Of a stretch of DNA of 64,000 nt, positions 21,400-33,900 are shown piece after piece (within the stretch, counting starts at the first letter, position 1; the number at the start of each line of letters is the position of its first letter). The position numbers and the translations under genes are program-made. Origin of the DNA: Magnolia sinica (lineage: Eukaryota > Streptophyta > Magnoliopsida > Magnoliales > Magnoliaceae); assembly GCF_029962835.1 (NCBI RefSeq), contig NC_080583.1:70355158-70419157 (forward strand), in the 5' to 3' direction. Below the pieces are notes generated by a model that saw only the letters and a list, made by a program, of their open reading frames with translations, searched no databases and had not been told where the DNA came from.

Positions 21400-23060
21400 C
21401 CTAACCATTAAGTAACTTGAACCTTAATTGTACGGTTGTGAAGACCGTTTATTTTATAAATTATGGAAAACTCACATTTTCCGGATTTGAATCTTTTATC
21501 CCATTTCAGAAGAGGAATTTCCAAATCCCTCTTTCGACCGCCATTTTCTTCCTCTCCGTTCCCTCTTTCGAGCACCCTCTTCATCGCCGGTCGAGATTGG
21601 GCTGTGAGTCTTTCGAGCGCCCTCTTCCTCACCAGTCACCGTGCAGAACCATCTCAAATAGGTGAGCATTCGCATGACTGCACTCTACATTTCTGTTTCT
21701 TCCATCATCAGTTTTGTTGCATAGAAGATGGTGCACGTTTCATTTTAAGGCAACGTTTCATCAACGCCTGGCCCATCTAATGAGGTCCCTAGTTTCTTCG
21801 ATCTCATCAGTTTTGTTGCATAGAAGATGGTGCACGCCATTTTTTTAATGTCTGGCCTCAATGAGATTTGTGTTTAATCCCTATGAATGATATTATCAAA
21901 CTTTTATTTTTTGGAGAGATATTTTTTGAAATGCTTCCTTCAGATCTAAAAATGGTGTAGGATTCAAGTTCTTCTTTCAAATGAGCTCTTGAAATGATTA
22001 GATCCGAAAGTGGAGTTTTTTTTCCTGCAAAGTTTGAGAGATTTCATATGTACGTTGCAAAGTTCCTTTGAATCACTTTCTAGAACTGAAAATGGCGTAC
22101 AATCCCTTGAATTGATCTTGGAGGTTCTGTTTTGCAGGAATCTGAGAGAATTGCATCTTTTATGTTGGAAATGTCTTTGAAGTGATTATTCCTGAGTGGA
22201 AAATGGTGCAGAATTCAACATCTTCCATCAAGAGAGCTCCTGAATTGATTAGCTCTAGAGAAGGGTAGATTTTTCCTTTTTGTTCTTACCGGCAATCTAA
22301 GAGATTCTCATGTCCCTGACAAATATTGCCGAGTTTTTTTAAAATCTTGCAATTTTTGTGAAATATTAATTAAAAAAATTGTTATCATGTCATTATCACG
22401 AGATACCAAAATCTCAGCAGTTTTTAATTATCTGTTATTTTATACTGAATTTATTATGATATTACATGGAATTATTTGAATTATTATTTTTTTTCAAATA
22501 ATCATTACATACATACATATAAATAAAATGATATGTTAATTTATCATAAGTATTTTAAAATTTTATGTTTTAAGTGAGATTTTCCCAATAAATACACTGA
22601 GAAAAACTTCAAAAATCTGAAAATCCCTTGAGAAATTCCTAACCGAAAAATAGGTGAGAATGAGATTTGTCACTGTGATTTACATATGTGATGTTAAAAA
22701 TTCTTTTGAATTGTTCCTAATGGTTTAAATGGTGAAGAATTTGTGTTCTTTTAAAAGAGTGCTTGAATGATTAGCTTTCAGGATGGAATCTGAGAGATTT
22801 TTGGTGATGCTATAAATTTCTTGAAGTAGCTTCGTTTGGAGCTGAAAATGATGTAGAGTTTGACTCCCCTTTCAAGTGCTCTAAGATCGATACATCCAAA
22901 CTACGACATCTTTGCCTCACTGAATTCGAAGAACTTTCATTGTAAAATTAGATTATTATTTTTTTTAATCGCTTTTTCGGGAAGTGAAAATGGTTTATAA
23001 TTCAACATTTGCTTCCCTCTAGAGTCTCGCATATATCTGAAAATCAGATAATGAAGTTCA
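21400..23060. other. CACTA interior: degenerate repeated paragraph
   Basis: A loose motif (tgaaaatggtgtagaattcaa, then cttttcaagagagctcttgaattgattag-like sequence) recurs near 21950, 22090, 22200, 22730, 22850 and 22990. A 32-bp direct repeat containing gttgcatagaagatggtgca occurs at about 21706 and 21806. Overlapping open frames at 21417-21780 include Ser/Arg-rich reading near cgccggtcgagattgggc and end at a donor-like aataggtgagc. A captured 5' exon is possible, but I cannot identify a gene. Confidence 0.35.
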
Positions 23061-23425
23061 AGATCAGCAAGGCCTGCGCTCTGAGCTCCATTTCTGTCCT
23101 TCCACCACATTCTAGGTCCAGATTTATCAAGAAAACCCGATCCGGTCACATTTATAGTCTTCTTTTGTGGTGATTTTCTTACTCTGTTCATGCAGGAGAG
23201 GAAATGCAATCCCACCAGGAGCAGATACTTCAGTTTTTGGTAAAAACCAAGGTTCTTCGTAGTTCCGGTCGCATTCGCAATAGTCATTTTCACAGGGCAT
23301 GTCAATGTCTCAGCTCTCACGGAATTCTCAAGAGGAAATTGTGACAAATGAACATGTAGGGAACTTAGATATTGCCTTAATTTTCCAGATATTTTACATG
23401 AATTTATGATACATTTTATTTTCAT
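22937..23425 (-). other. Unidentified 162-codon open frame in the CACTA interior
   Basis: The longest open frame in the element, reading leftward. It begins M-K-I-K-C-I-I-N-S-C and contains a W-W-K-D-R-N-G stretch and no membrane segment. I do not recognise a family. It sits in decayed modular sequence and has no paired upstream signals. A chance frame or a remnant of a captured gene are both possible. Confidence 0.2.
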
Positions 23426-23677
23426 TTCTTACTAATATGACATTATGATGAAATTTAAAAAAATTAAATAAAAATTGAATTTTCTATGGTTTTTCCTTTT
23501 TTGGAAGAAATTGTGGTGAATTATTGCAAGAAACTCGATTTTAAGCTCATGATTATAAGCTAAAAATAATAATTTAGTTAGTTCCATTTTCTTGTTTTAT
23601 GGTAGGCATCATTGCAAGTTATATAAGAAACTCTTTTTTTTTTTTTTTTAATCCATATTACAGAAAGGAAGAAATGT

Positions 23678-23732
<55 letters not shown>

Positions 23733-26700
23733 TAATTTCCTTTGATTTCCTGATTCTAGAAAGCTCACAGGGAAATTAGATTAGTCGCATGAGTTTACAC
23801 TAGATTTCCCAAGGAAGTTGTAGTAATCTTTTACATGAATTAGGGTGGTGATTTTGCATGAAGTCATCTCTATTTTTATTTTCTGTTATTTGAGATTGTG
23901 ATGATGACCTTGAAAAAGAAAATTGAACTTGCTTTGGTTTTTCCCATATTGAATCAGATCATGGCAAATAAACACAAGAAACTCGATTTTGCCATCAGTT
24001 TCCAAGTTTTAGAGGAATAAGTAGCACTCATACATGTCTTTGGTAAGCTTTTGATTTCCTCTTAATTAAGTTGTGAGGATACAGTTGAAAGGAGTTAATG
24101 CTTTAATTGATGCTAAATTTTTTCTTCTCATCTTTGAAAGCGATCAAGAATATTTTAGGAAGCCCAATTTTGCCTGAAATCCATGGTTTGGAGGAATTAG
24201 GTGTGACTTTTAGATGAATTCATCTTTAAGTCACTTTCTTTTCCTATACTATGAGAAATTTTTGATAAATTTGCTAGCATAGAAAAATAATAATATTTCT
24301 TTTTCTATAAAAATTCACAAAAAACCAATTCAAATTTTGTTCAAGACAAGTTGCACTCAGGTATTTCGCTTTTGAAGTTTGGTATTATGGAGAGTTTCCA
24401 CTATGCATGAACTATTATAATTAATTTTTGTAAATAAATTGTGCAAGATGAGAATGATGTCTGGTATAAAAAATAAACAAAAAGAAATGTCATCCTGCAT
24501 TAATTAGATCCAATTTTTTCATGTGTATGTGTGCATGTTTGGGTCTTGCAAGACTGGAATTCATAGTAGCCACTGGCTTTTAAATTTATCTAGAATTTTT
24601 GCCAAATTTAAGAAAATATTAGATGCATATATTTGGATTGATGAGTATAATCTTTGCTACCATCTCTGTTGCTGCTGCCGCCAAAATTTCCAGATCCTTC
24701 TTGAGTTACTATTTCTTCACATCTTTAGCAACACTTCTTTTTCTTCTTGACTAATCATGTGCACATTGTAAATTTAGAGATTTGGTTCTCAAGACAAGTC
24801 ATTGAAGAGGATTTCTTGCTTGGCGCCTATTACTTACACGCGAGAAGATACTCATTGAAGAGGATTTTCGTGTGGACCGATTCTATCAGAACAAAGATTG
24901 TTCTCTTTTCTTGAACAATCCTCTGTTTAAGAGTGTAATGTTGGATACAATGGATTGTATTGTCAATTATTTCAGTGCAAATTGGAAAATTCTTTAGCTA
25001 CATTATCATAGAAACTAAAATTGATTTGATTTAACTCAGCCTTTCATGGGTTTTGTTCTATTATACTAAACAGGGTTGTGCTAGGAATCCTAATCATGCA
25101 TTCATGGGGCTTGTCAGCAAGGGTCTTGAGCTATGGATATATTAGGTATGAAAACTGCACTTTCTAAAAACTGATTCTTTTCTGATTTTCAAAATATTGC
25201 AAAAACTGGTGCAGAACTCAAGGTACCTGTCATCCTTGATCCCTACTCTGATTGATTGTCTGTTTGCTGAGTTTGGAGTTCCCAAAGCACCAATTCACAC
25301 AGGGAACAATGTAGTAAACAGTTCCACTGAAATTCTTGTTCCATGCATATTCTGTTTTTAGGCTGTTTGCACAGAGGGGAGTGTCACCCATATGCTAGCA
25401 ATAGTCCACTATGTCAGAAGATCCAAAACCTTCAACTGGAGTATGGCAAACATATTTTCCAGTTCAGGACTGAAAATTAGGCAATGTGTTTCTTGAACAG
25501 AGGATCCGCCACGTGTGAAGCTCAGGTACATAGCTTACTATGAGCAGTCCTAATAACAGGGTAGCATAGTAAGCATAGCATCCAATGTTTGTATGTGATC
25601 GTTCCTCATTAATTAGAGAGAATTTTCTTATGATTAAAAGTAGGAATCGGGTCCTGGGTTGGGCTATTGCGTCACCATCATCAACATATGGCTGATTTAA
25701 TGGCCATGTAGCCACATTTCCAACATGGGATATTTATTGGAAAGTTAAAAAGTGAAAAATCCAATGTTCCTGTTTTAACAAAAAAGATGCCCACTAATTC
25801 ATATGTTAGGACTGTTCAAACAATATGATGTTTGGAATGTGTCTTAGAAGTGTAGCAGTGTTGCCTATTTTCATCCATCGTTTTCGTATGGGCCCACCAT
25901 CTTGTATGCAAGCATTTTGTAACATATCTACTATCACATTGTAGCAGCCAGTTTGAATGGTTGCATGGCAACTGTATCCAACCTGAAAAATCCTGTGAAC
26001 AAATGGTGTTATGGTGTTGTTCTTATTACGGTGGGATATCCATTCCTTTTTAAAATTAGAATCTAAACTGTCATTAGTTATGATTGCTGCAGCCAAATTT
26101 TATTCATTGATTCCTGTTCTGAACTTGGCATCACAATAAACTTCATGTGATATTGAAATCAGTTTCTTCTTGCACTAGAAAAAGACTCGAGCAGGGTCTT
26201 TTTGGTTTTTCGTGTTATCATCAACATATGGCTGATTGAATTAAAAGCAGGAATTTCTATTTTGTCTAAAAGAAATTACTGATGTCCATCTTCTCGGCAC
26301 TATGTCCATCTTCCAAAGCTACCAGTCTTCCTTCTTCACATGGGTATTTACACTACCTTTTTTGTCAGGCACAATTCCAGCTGAGACATAGGCCACCTTC
26401 CTTAGGAAATTAGGCAGCTCTACCACCTCTCCATGCATGTCAATTGCATCAGAGGATCTGTAGAAAACACTGCAAAAATGGCATCCATCAAGCTAGAGAC
26501 TGCATGCTAGTTGGCAAGGAAAATGTCCAAGTTGTAATTAGTATAATATGTACCAAGGAACTGTTTCATTTGTTCCTTTTTTTTTTTTTTTTTTTCATTT
26601 TATGTTTGTCCATCTTTGTAATATGAGTTAAAGTAGAAGAAGTTATTTTATTGTGTAGGCTTGAGAGGAGGTCCATAATGTTTCGCTAGGGAGTTCACAT

Positions 26701-28130
26701 GGGTGCATGATCAAAGCTTTCTACCAGGTGCAAGCCACAATCTAGCTTCTATTGTACATAAAATTCAGGTAAGTGAGTCTAACTCACCTTGTCTAATAGG
26801 TACGTAGCTCATTGATGAAGTAAGTTATTACTATTATTTTTTATATATCTATCTAGATTTGGGGGCATAATTTGGACAGTTCAATGTAAGTTACATGTGT
26901 ACCACGGTGGCATTTTTAATGCCTATGCATCAACCATTCCACTCAAGCAGAGTATCAAATTTTTTTGTATACAAATAATGGCCTTAATGCACTTGTGCAA
27001 CGGTATCCAAAGCATGAATGGACCCTCATGGTTGCCAACAACATTCTAGAAGTTTTCTAGACAAATACCTTCATGGTGATCAACAACATAATGGCCTTAG
27101 TGCACCTGTGCATGCATGCTTGCGTGAGTATAGCTCACCTCCTGTTAAAGAGGCATTTGTAGGATGACCTATCTAGGAATGCTTTTTATTCTTTAGGTTG
27201 TCATGGTAATGATTATCAATTGTGTTGTCGGCATATTGTATTAGTTTTATATTTTATATCTCATCCAACTTGATTAAATGCTGACAATCATTTTTGTCCA
27301 TGGTTCTAGGTTTGCAGGACTCCACTTAATGGAGTCATGAGTTCATACTCAGATATGTAACAGGTTTCTAATAGGGACATGAAAACTTGTATGAAAACGA
27401 AGTCATCTTAGGCATTTGGTTTTTTTCTTGAAGTAAAAGTATTGCATTTGGTATGCTTTTCTGCTTCTTTGATTGGTTACAAGTGCCTTTAGTAGTCCTC
27501 TCTGTATTTGAGTTTCCAATATAATTAATATGATGATCATGATGTTAAGTAGTTATGCTAACTTAGCAAGACTAATGCACATCATATTGTTTGTTTTTCA
27601 CTACTTCGTTCTTCTGATGATGTGTAATCCTCATAATAACTCTTGTTCTTTACTTCAAAAGAAATAGAAATATAGTGGTATCTAGTTCCTTGCAAGAATA
27701 TAAAGGATGCTGGTTCTGTTTCTAACTCCCACTGGAGTTGGATGTGTATTGTAATTTATAAGACAATATCTTCAGACATCAGTCCTGTGATTTAGACAGT
27801 TTATCTGCCAAGCCCATGGATGACTTGTTTCCTAAAAGTTTTTCCAACCACATGATTTAGGGACAGTTTAGATAGAAATTTCAGTAAAAAAATGTGAAAA
27901 TAATTCTTATGTCTTTAGACAGTTTATCCATAGATCTGCTTGTATTGTAGCTACTTTTCATGGTTGACTAAAATAGATGATGAATGCTTCCTTGTGTATA
28001 ACATGTTTTAGTGAAATTCATATTAGCAAACTTTTCATTACATCGACTAATCTATTGGGGAATATCATATCAGAATATAATAGCTTTTATGTTTGGATGA
28101 AATATATTTAACAGGTGTATATCAGGAATC
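23061..28130. other. CACTA interior without recognisable genes
   Basis: Degenerate direct repeats occur at about 23470-23560 and 23920-24010 (both with aagaaactcgattttg). Further open frames at 24523, 25464, 25806 and 26444 are 60-96 codons and show no family features. A poly-T run lies at 26578-26596. The sequence looks like old intron-rich or modular filler. Confidence 0.35.
23675..23728. repeat. (TG)n(AG)n compound microsatellite
   Basis: About 14 TG followed by about 13 AG dinucleotides, uninterrupted. Confidence 0.95.
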
Positions 28131-28134
28131 CATG

Positions 28135-28510
28135 AGAGTCCTTTTTAAGGACGGTCTGTGGCCGTCCTTTGAAGACCCATAAGAGACGGACCATGACAGT
28201 CCTTTTAAAGGACGGTCTATGGCCGTCCTTTGAAGGCTCATCAGAGACGGCCTACGACAGTCTTTTTTAAGGACGGTCAATGGCTGTCCTTTAAAGGCTC
28301 ATAAGAGACTGTCCGAGACCGTCCTTTTTAAGGACGGTTCACGACCGTCCTTTTTTAGGACGGTCCATGACCGTCCTTTTTTCGTCAATAAAAATGACGG
28401 TTTTTGACCGTCCTTTAAGTAATACGACACGTCAAAATTTGACGGCCCTTGCGACGGTCCATGACCGTCCTTTTTGGTCATTTAAGACGGTTTTGGACCG
28501 TCCTTTTTTC
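28135..28510. repeat. Right subterminal palindromic repeats of the CACTA element
   Basis: About eleven units of the form aaggacggtccatgaccgtcctt, similar to but distinct from the left array (GGACGG rather than AGACGG). Minus-strand frames at 28299-28481 merely read through these repeats. Confidence 0.85.
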
Positions 28511-28527
28511 GCAGTTTTGGCGTAGTG

Positions 28528-29180
28528 GCTGCCACTTGATAATGAGTTCTGTGCATTATTTCTAAAGCTTGTTGAGCCTACTCCAAACTCGCTGAGGCTG
28601 AGTGAACTCAACTCGACCAGCCAAATTACATGAAACTTGTTGGCAAGCTCAAGTATGTTGGCACTTGGTTTGGTTTTGGTCACATGTGGTCTGTACGGGC
28701 ATGTCAAAATCAGTTGTGCAACTCGGTTCAAACCGAACAATTTGATCCCAAATGCCAAGATATACAAATATGTCAAATGTGAGTGAGGGTATATGACCAG
28801 GATTTGATAAGATCCATTCAGCCACTCATTATTGAATTGTAAGATAATCAAACGATATTTGAAGGGTGGGGTTCTTCTAATGATAGGTTACTTCTTGCAT
28901 TCCTTATGGAAAGACTTTAACATACCACTATAATCGAACAAAAAAGGAAATATTTACAGTCACTGTTTGCAAGGAACAACTGAAGCACACAAAACGGAAT
29001 CAAGCAAAATATTTGCAATCACACAAATAAATCCATCTACATGAAGCAGTCACACAAAAAATAAATAAATAAAAATGAAGCAGTTCCAACACTGGTCCTC
29101 AATCCATCTACATGCTACCAACTCAGTGAATGAATTTGGAGGATTGGATTTTGAATTTTGAAATGTCCCTACTTTGCTGG
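28528..29180. repeat. Duplicated flank between the CACTA site and the LINE, copy 1
   Basis: It matches 52440-53090 closely. The minus-strand frame at 28432-28851 (and its partner at 52407-52763) has no recognisable domain. It starts in host-like flank and runs into the CACTA end, so I do not call it a gene. Confidence 0.6.
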
Positions 29181-29253
29181 TGAGCTCCTTGACACCTTTT
29201 TCTCGCCAGTTTTTCTCCGGCATCATCACCGGCTCTCTCCAGGAAAGCTGCTG

Positions 29254-30646
29254 ATGGATCCTGCCCGCTATTTCAAGGCTTCCCCTGCTCTTCTTAACAT
29301 GTCCTAGATCTCATCGAGGGTCGCTCCGGATCCGACACCGCTGAAAACGCTGACAATTGGGAGCTGGTCAGAGGTAGATGTGGTACCCGATCTGAACGAA
29401 ACGACACTCAAACTAGGAACCTCCCCGTCCCAAATGGAAGACCTATCCACTCCCTCAATAGAGACTTCAGCATCTTCGTCAGGAACATTTCATTTGATAC
29501 AATAATGGAAGACTTCTTCCGCATTTTCAGCAAATACAATAAGGTCTTAGACACATACATTCCGACCATCCTAGGTTCTTTTAAGCATAGGGGTTTTGGA
29601 TTCGCTCGCTTCCGCTACAAACAGGATGCTAAGAATGCAATAGATGTTCTGAATGGCAAACGGATTAAGGACAGAATCATCGAAATCAGATGGGCCAGAT
29701 GAAAAGGAACGCAGACAAGAATTCCCCCAAGCCAGCGCAGCTTACCTCAGAGATTCGAGGAAGCGCCTCCCTCTTCCTTCACGACTGTTGTTTCTTCAAA
29801 GGCGCGGCCGTGCGCTATAAAAGAACCCCCAGAGAAGACAGACGTTACCATCGTGGATCGGAGATTAGTTGAAACTAAACTAGAGGCATTAAAATGGGGA
29901 GATGTGATTACAGTTTCCAGTCCTGAAATCTCAATTCTTCAGATCCAAAGCGCCATCAGAAACTCCTGCTTTGGTCCATCGATAGGGGAAATAACAAGAG
30001 TCTCCCCTCTCAAATTTCTCATTGTATGGAAATCCAGACTGGCTCATGACAAATTCCTATCGGACAAGTCGCTGCAAAACTCCATCAACATTACCAGTGC
30101 GGTCAAATGGTCCCCTGAGGTGCTGTTTGGAGGGGAAGGTATTTTGCTAAGGTTATACGGCATACCAGCTCATGCCTGGATGGAATCCATCCTTCTGGAC
30201 TTGGGAAATCAGCTGGGAAATGTGACCCACATTGATTTGATTAGTGCGTACGGCATTTTCCAGAGCTTCGTGTGAATCAAAGTGCTCATTCGTCCAGGAG
30301 CCAACCTGCAGAAGGTCCTGTCCCTATTGGTCCTAGGAAAATTCTTCCCGATTACGGTGGAAATAGAACCCATATTTAGATCAAGATCCTTTACTGCTAC
30401 TCAAACTTCCAAGGAAAGCACAAAACAATGGGTGGAAAGAAGATTCACCACCAAAATAGCAGCTATAAACTACTCCCGCATCCTGTTTGTGGAAATGCTG
30501 AAGTGGCGGAGCTTTACGATTCTGATCAGCGATACTTGGAAAAAAGCAATTCTCAGTTAAGTCCTCAAGAACAACTTGCTCCGACAGAAAACACAGCTCA
30601 CACAAATGAGAATGAGAAGGTAATGGATGGTTCCCATATAAATTAG
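29254..30646 (+). pseudogene. LINE ORF1: RRM plus DUF4283-like nucleic-acid-binding protein (broken)
   Basis: In plant L1 elements this protein binds the element's RNA. The ATG at 29254 opens M-D-P-A-R-Y-F-K and is lost to a frameshift near 29295. The main frame then runs from 29298. The RRM shows RNP2 (I-F-V-R-N-I) and RNP1 (R-G-F-G-F-A-R-F) at about 29470-29700. After a Pro/Ser-rich linker, a DUF4283-like domain runs from about 29850 (V-D-R-R-L-V-E-T-K...W-K-S-R-L-A...L-Y-G-I-P-A-H-A-W). In-frame TGA codons interrupt at 29700 and 30273. A further frameshift near 30425 leads to the acidic tail ending at 30646. The stops fit CGA-to-TGA and TGG-to-TGA changes. The copy at 53166 shares all of these, so inactivation predates the duplication. 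Confidence 0.85.
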
Positions 30647-30936
30647 ATTACGGTAGTTCGCCATGCCACAATTCGACACCCGGGTGGTGACTTTTCAGCT
30701 TCTCAAGCACCAGGGCAAGGCCACGAAAATGGAAATGCAATTGCAATTACAGGAACAGCTCAGACATTGGGAGCAGCCCTTAGCTCACATCAGAACCAGG
30801 GTAGGGTACCAGAAGTCTTCCTCTCTCCTCCTGATACTGATGTTATTCCAACTTTAAATGCACCAAAGCAGGAAGCCTGGGACAAGAATAGTGCAGGCCC
30901 TTGAAACTGATCTCACATCAGATCGGGAGGACGACC

Positions 30937-33900
30937 TGTCACACCCCGAACTCAGAAACCGGGCTCACAAAATTCTCGATCGCTGAATCCGGCGCCAACA
31001 GCCTTCGTAAAACCCCATTCTCGGCTCCCGGCACCCATTTTCCGATCCTGAGATCCTATAAGGAGGATTCTAATATCAATTTAATTCATAATGAGCATAA
31101 CCATAAGCATAACCCACGAACAATAACCACAAGAACACCATCACAAAATTCACTATGATAAAAAACTTTTAAGTACAATGTGTCTGAAGGGAATACAAGA
31201 TAATGCAAAAGATAGAAACTTCAAAAGCTCGTCTGCATGCTCCTGCTGCTACTATGCTACGGCTGCGTCCTGGCATCACCGGCACGCATCAATCGTGCAT
31301 AAGCTTATAGAAAGCTTAGAGGGTGGTGTAAGTGTGTTCGCAATATAAGCGTGCTCAGAATAAAAGGTCAAAGTAATGCGAAATCATACTGATGAGTACA
31401 TGAATGCAATCAGCCATACCAAGGCTATGCTGTGCAAGATAAGAATGCTATCGGCCATAACACGACCATGCAATGTGAGATGCAACTTAAGCATGCCAAT
31501 CCTCATCATATATCAGTACAATTCTCATTCTGAACAATTATCGGGGTTTAGTATACTCCAAGTGGCACTGCCGCTCCCCTAGCCACACAGTCCAAGTGAG
31601 CGTAAGAAACCTCACTATCCACCTGGCCAATAGTCTGCCAATACCTATCTGGCATGTCGATAGCGGATCCATTCAAGAGATGGTCAAACTCAGCCTAGTA
31701 TTGCCCCCTACCCTCGGGCGAGTAAGGCCACACCCCTTTCCAACCGACCACGACACAGTGGGAGACGCGGCCTCCTGGTATTCGGCCCTCGTGCACTCAT
31801 ATATCCAGTCGGTCTTGACGTTGTCGTCATCCTCTGGTACCATCGGGTTTAAAAATTTTCACCCAAGGACATCTATGGTGCCCGTATGCTAGAACCAAAC
31901 ATTTTCGGTATCCAATCCAGCCACCCATGATGTGTCTGTGGAGGCTTTGGCCCTGATGTCTCTAGGGCATACAATAATCATGATCACACAAATACAATCC
32001 TGCACGCGCTGCGCGCTCATGTAGGGCAACTCCGCCTATCAGGGAGCCCATAAATAATCTACCTGAAGACATATGCTATGATCGGTCACTCGTTATATCA
32101 GACATATATATGATGTGTATGATCATGAATCATGAATCTATACTAAACATGTCATGTGGTGATGGGCTCTGATCAAAACGAAGATGGGCCTAGACGGCTA
32201 ATATGCTACAAGTATGGGCCTATTAATGGGCCTTAGGGAGAGTGACAATGCGGACATTTAACCAACATTGTACTTGCAATGTGGACGTCAAACCATCATT
32301 GCTCCTAAGGCATGGCCTGCCATGAATCACACATTGCAATGGGCCTTATATAGATCTTGTTGGGCCTCGACCCAAGGGCCCAAATACATCAAATGGGTCT
32401 CAAACCATGGACTCATATATCTCAAGTGGGCCTTAGTTGGGAGGCCATAAATACATTAAGATGGGCCTCAACAAATGACCTTATACAAATCAAAATGGGC
32501 CTCAATGGACGGCCCACAAATACACCAAGATGGGCCTTATCACATTGCCAAAATAGTTGGACGGTTAGGATGAAACATATGCATCATGGTGAGTCCCATA
32601 GGGATGGAAGGCATAGATAAATCACATACTTTATAGTGGAGGTCTACACTGATGAAAGGTGTGGACACAATTCATACACAAGTGGGTTCCAAGTAGAACC
32701 CACCATAATGTTTATTTCCCACCTAACCTAGGGCCCACCGAAATGTTTATTTTCCACCCAACCTAGGGCCCAACATAATGTTTATTTTCCAACCAACCTA
32801 GGGCCCAACATAATGTTTATTTTGCAATCCAACTGTTCATAAGGTCACGTGGACCAGGGTACGGCCCACTGTAATATTTATTTATCATCCAATCTATTCA
32901 TAAGGTCATGTGGACTAGGGTAGGGCCCACTGTAATATTTATTTATCATCCAATCTGTCCATAAGGTCACGTGGACTAGGGTAGGGCCCACTGTAATATT
33001 TATTTATCATCCAATCTATCCATAGGTCACGTGGACATGGGGGCCCACTGTACTGTTTATTTGCCATACAACCTATTGATAAGGTCACGTGGACAGGGAG
33101 TCCACCCTGATGTGGTTCACAAATCTAGCCCACCCATTATGTGCATCCCACTTGGCTAAGGGATCAGACTAGGTTTCAGCTGCATTCAAATTTCAGGTAG
33201 GCCCCACCAAGTGATTTTATATGTTTTAGGCATCTCTTCACATGATTTTAGATGTTGTGGCCCACCTGAGTTCCGTATACGGCTGATTTTTGGGGTGGCC
33301 TCCTGATCCGAGGGGACCCATTAAATTCATGGTGTTGATGGTTGAAACGCATCACAGTGGGGCCCACAACTGGGGCCATTCTACAGCAGCAACATCAGCG
33401 CTGCCTTCTTCTCCTCTTTTTATTTTATTTGGGATTTTCTTGAGTTTTTCACAGGTGGGGCCCGCATCAGGGAAATCGGACCCCACCATTGGTTTTCATG
33501 CCCCCATACATACCTATCAAGCCCAATATTGGGTATATTTCGATGTGCAGAAGTATCGAGGTGTATTTTAACGGCAAAGATTATTATTCTCAATGCTGTG
33601 GGCCGCTAGGAACTCAGATTCAATTTATTTTTTTGGGTCAACGCCTAAAATGATCCGAGAAAGAGGATGGACAGCTTGGATTAAGTACATGCATCAAGGT
33701 GGGGCTTAGATGAGCAGCCCACCCCAATCTTTAAAAAGTTAGATTTTTTTTTTTGTGATTGCTGTCAGTACACGCCCACGTCAGTACACACCTCCATGTT
33801 AGCCACACTCGTCCAGCGTCCAGGGACGCTGGACGGTCATGGATAAATACTGCATCATGGTGAGTCCCAAATACACGTGGCCTACCTATTCAAATCAACA

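Larger units (their letters stand above)
17069..28527. mobile_element. CACTA (En/Spm-type) DNA transposon, apparently non-autonomous, 11.5 kb
   Basis: The left end is CACTACGTGAAAAATG and the right end, reverse-complemented, is CACTACGCCAAAACTG. It is flanked by a 3-bp duplication GCT (17066-17068 and 28528-28530), the length typical of CACTA elements. The uninterrupted site is at 52440-52442. Both ends carry arrays of short palindromes with a GACGGTC...GACCGTC core. No CACTA transposase is recognisable in any frame. The interior is an A-rich tandem array, foldback modules and about 6.5 kb of degenerate modular sequence. Exon-level fragments of a transposase or captured gene could be hidden by decay. 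Confidence 0.9.

Noticed and set aside
17069-28527. Autonomous CACTA element
   Set aside because: None of the frames shows a CACTA transposase motif; all are short and lack family features.
28432-28851. Host gene spanning the right CACTA end (139 codons, minus)
   Set aside because: The frame crosses the transposon boundary. The parallel frame in copy 2 (52407-52763) ends differently, and no domain is seen.
29505-30275. Independent host RRM protein gene
   Set aside because: The RRM is followed in the same frame by a DUF4283-like domain and then by an L1 endonuclease ORF, so it is LINE ORF1.
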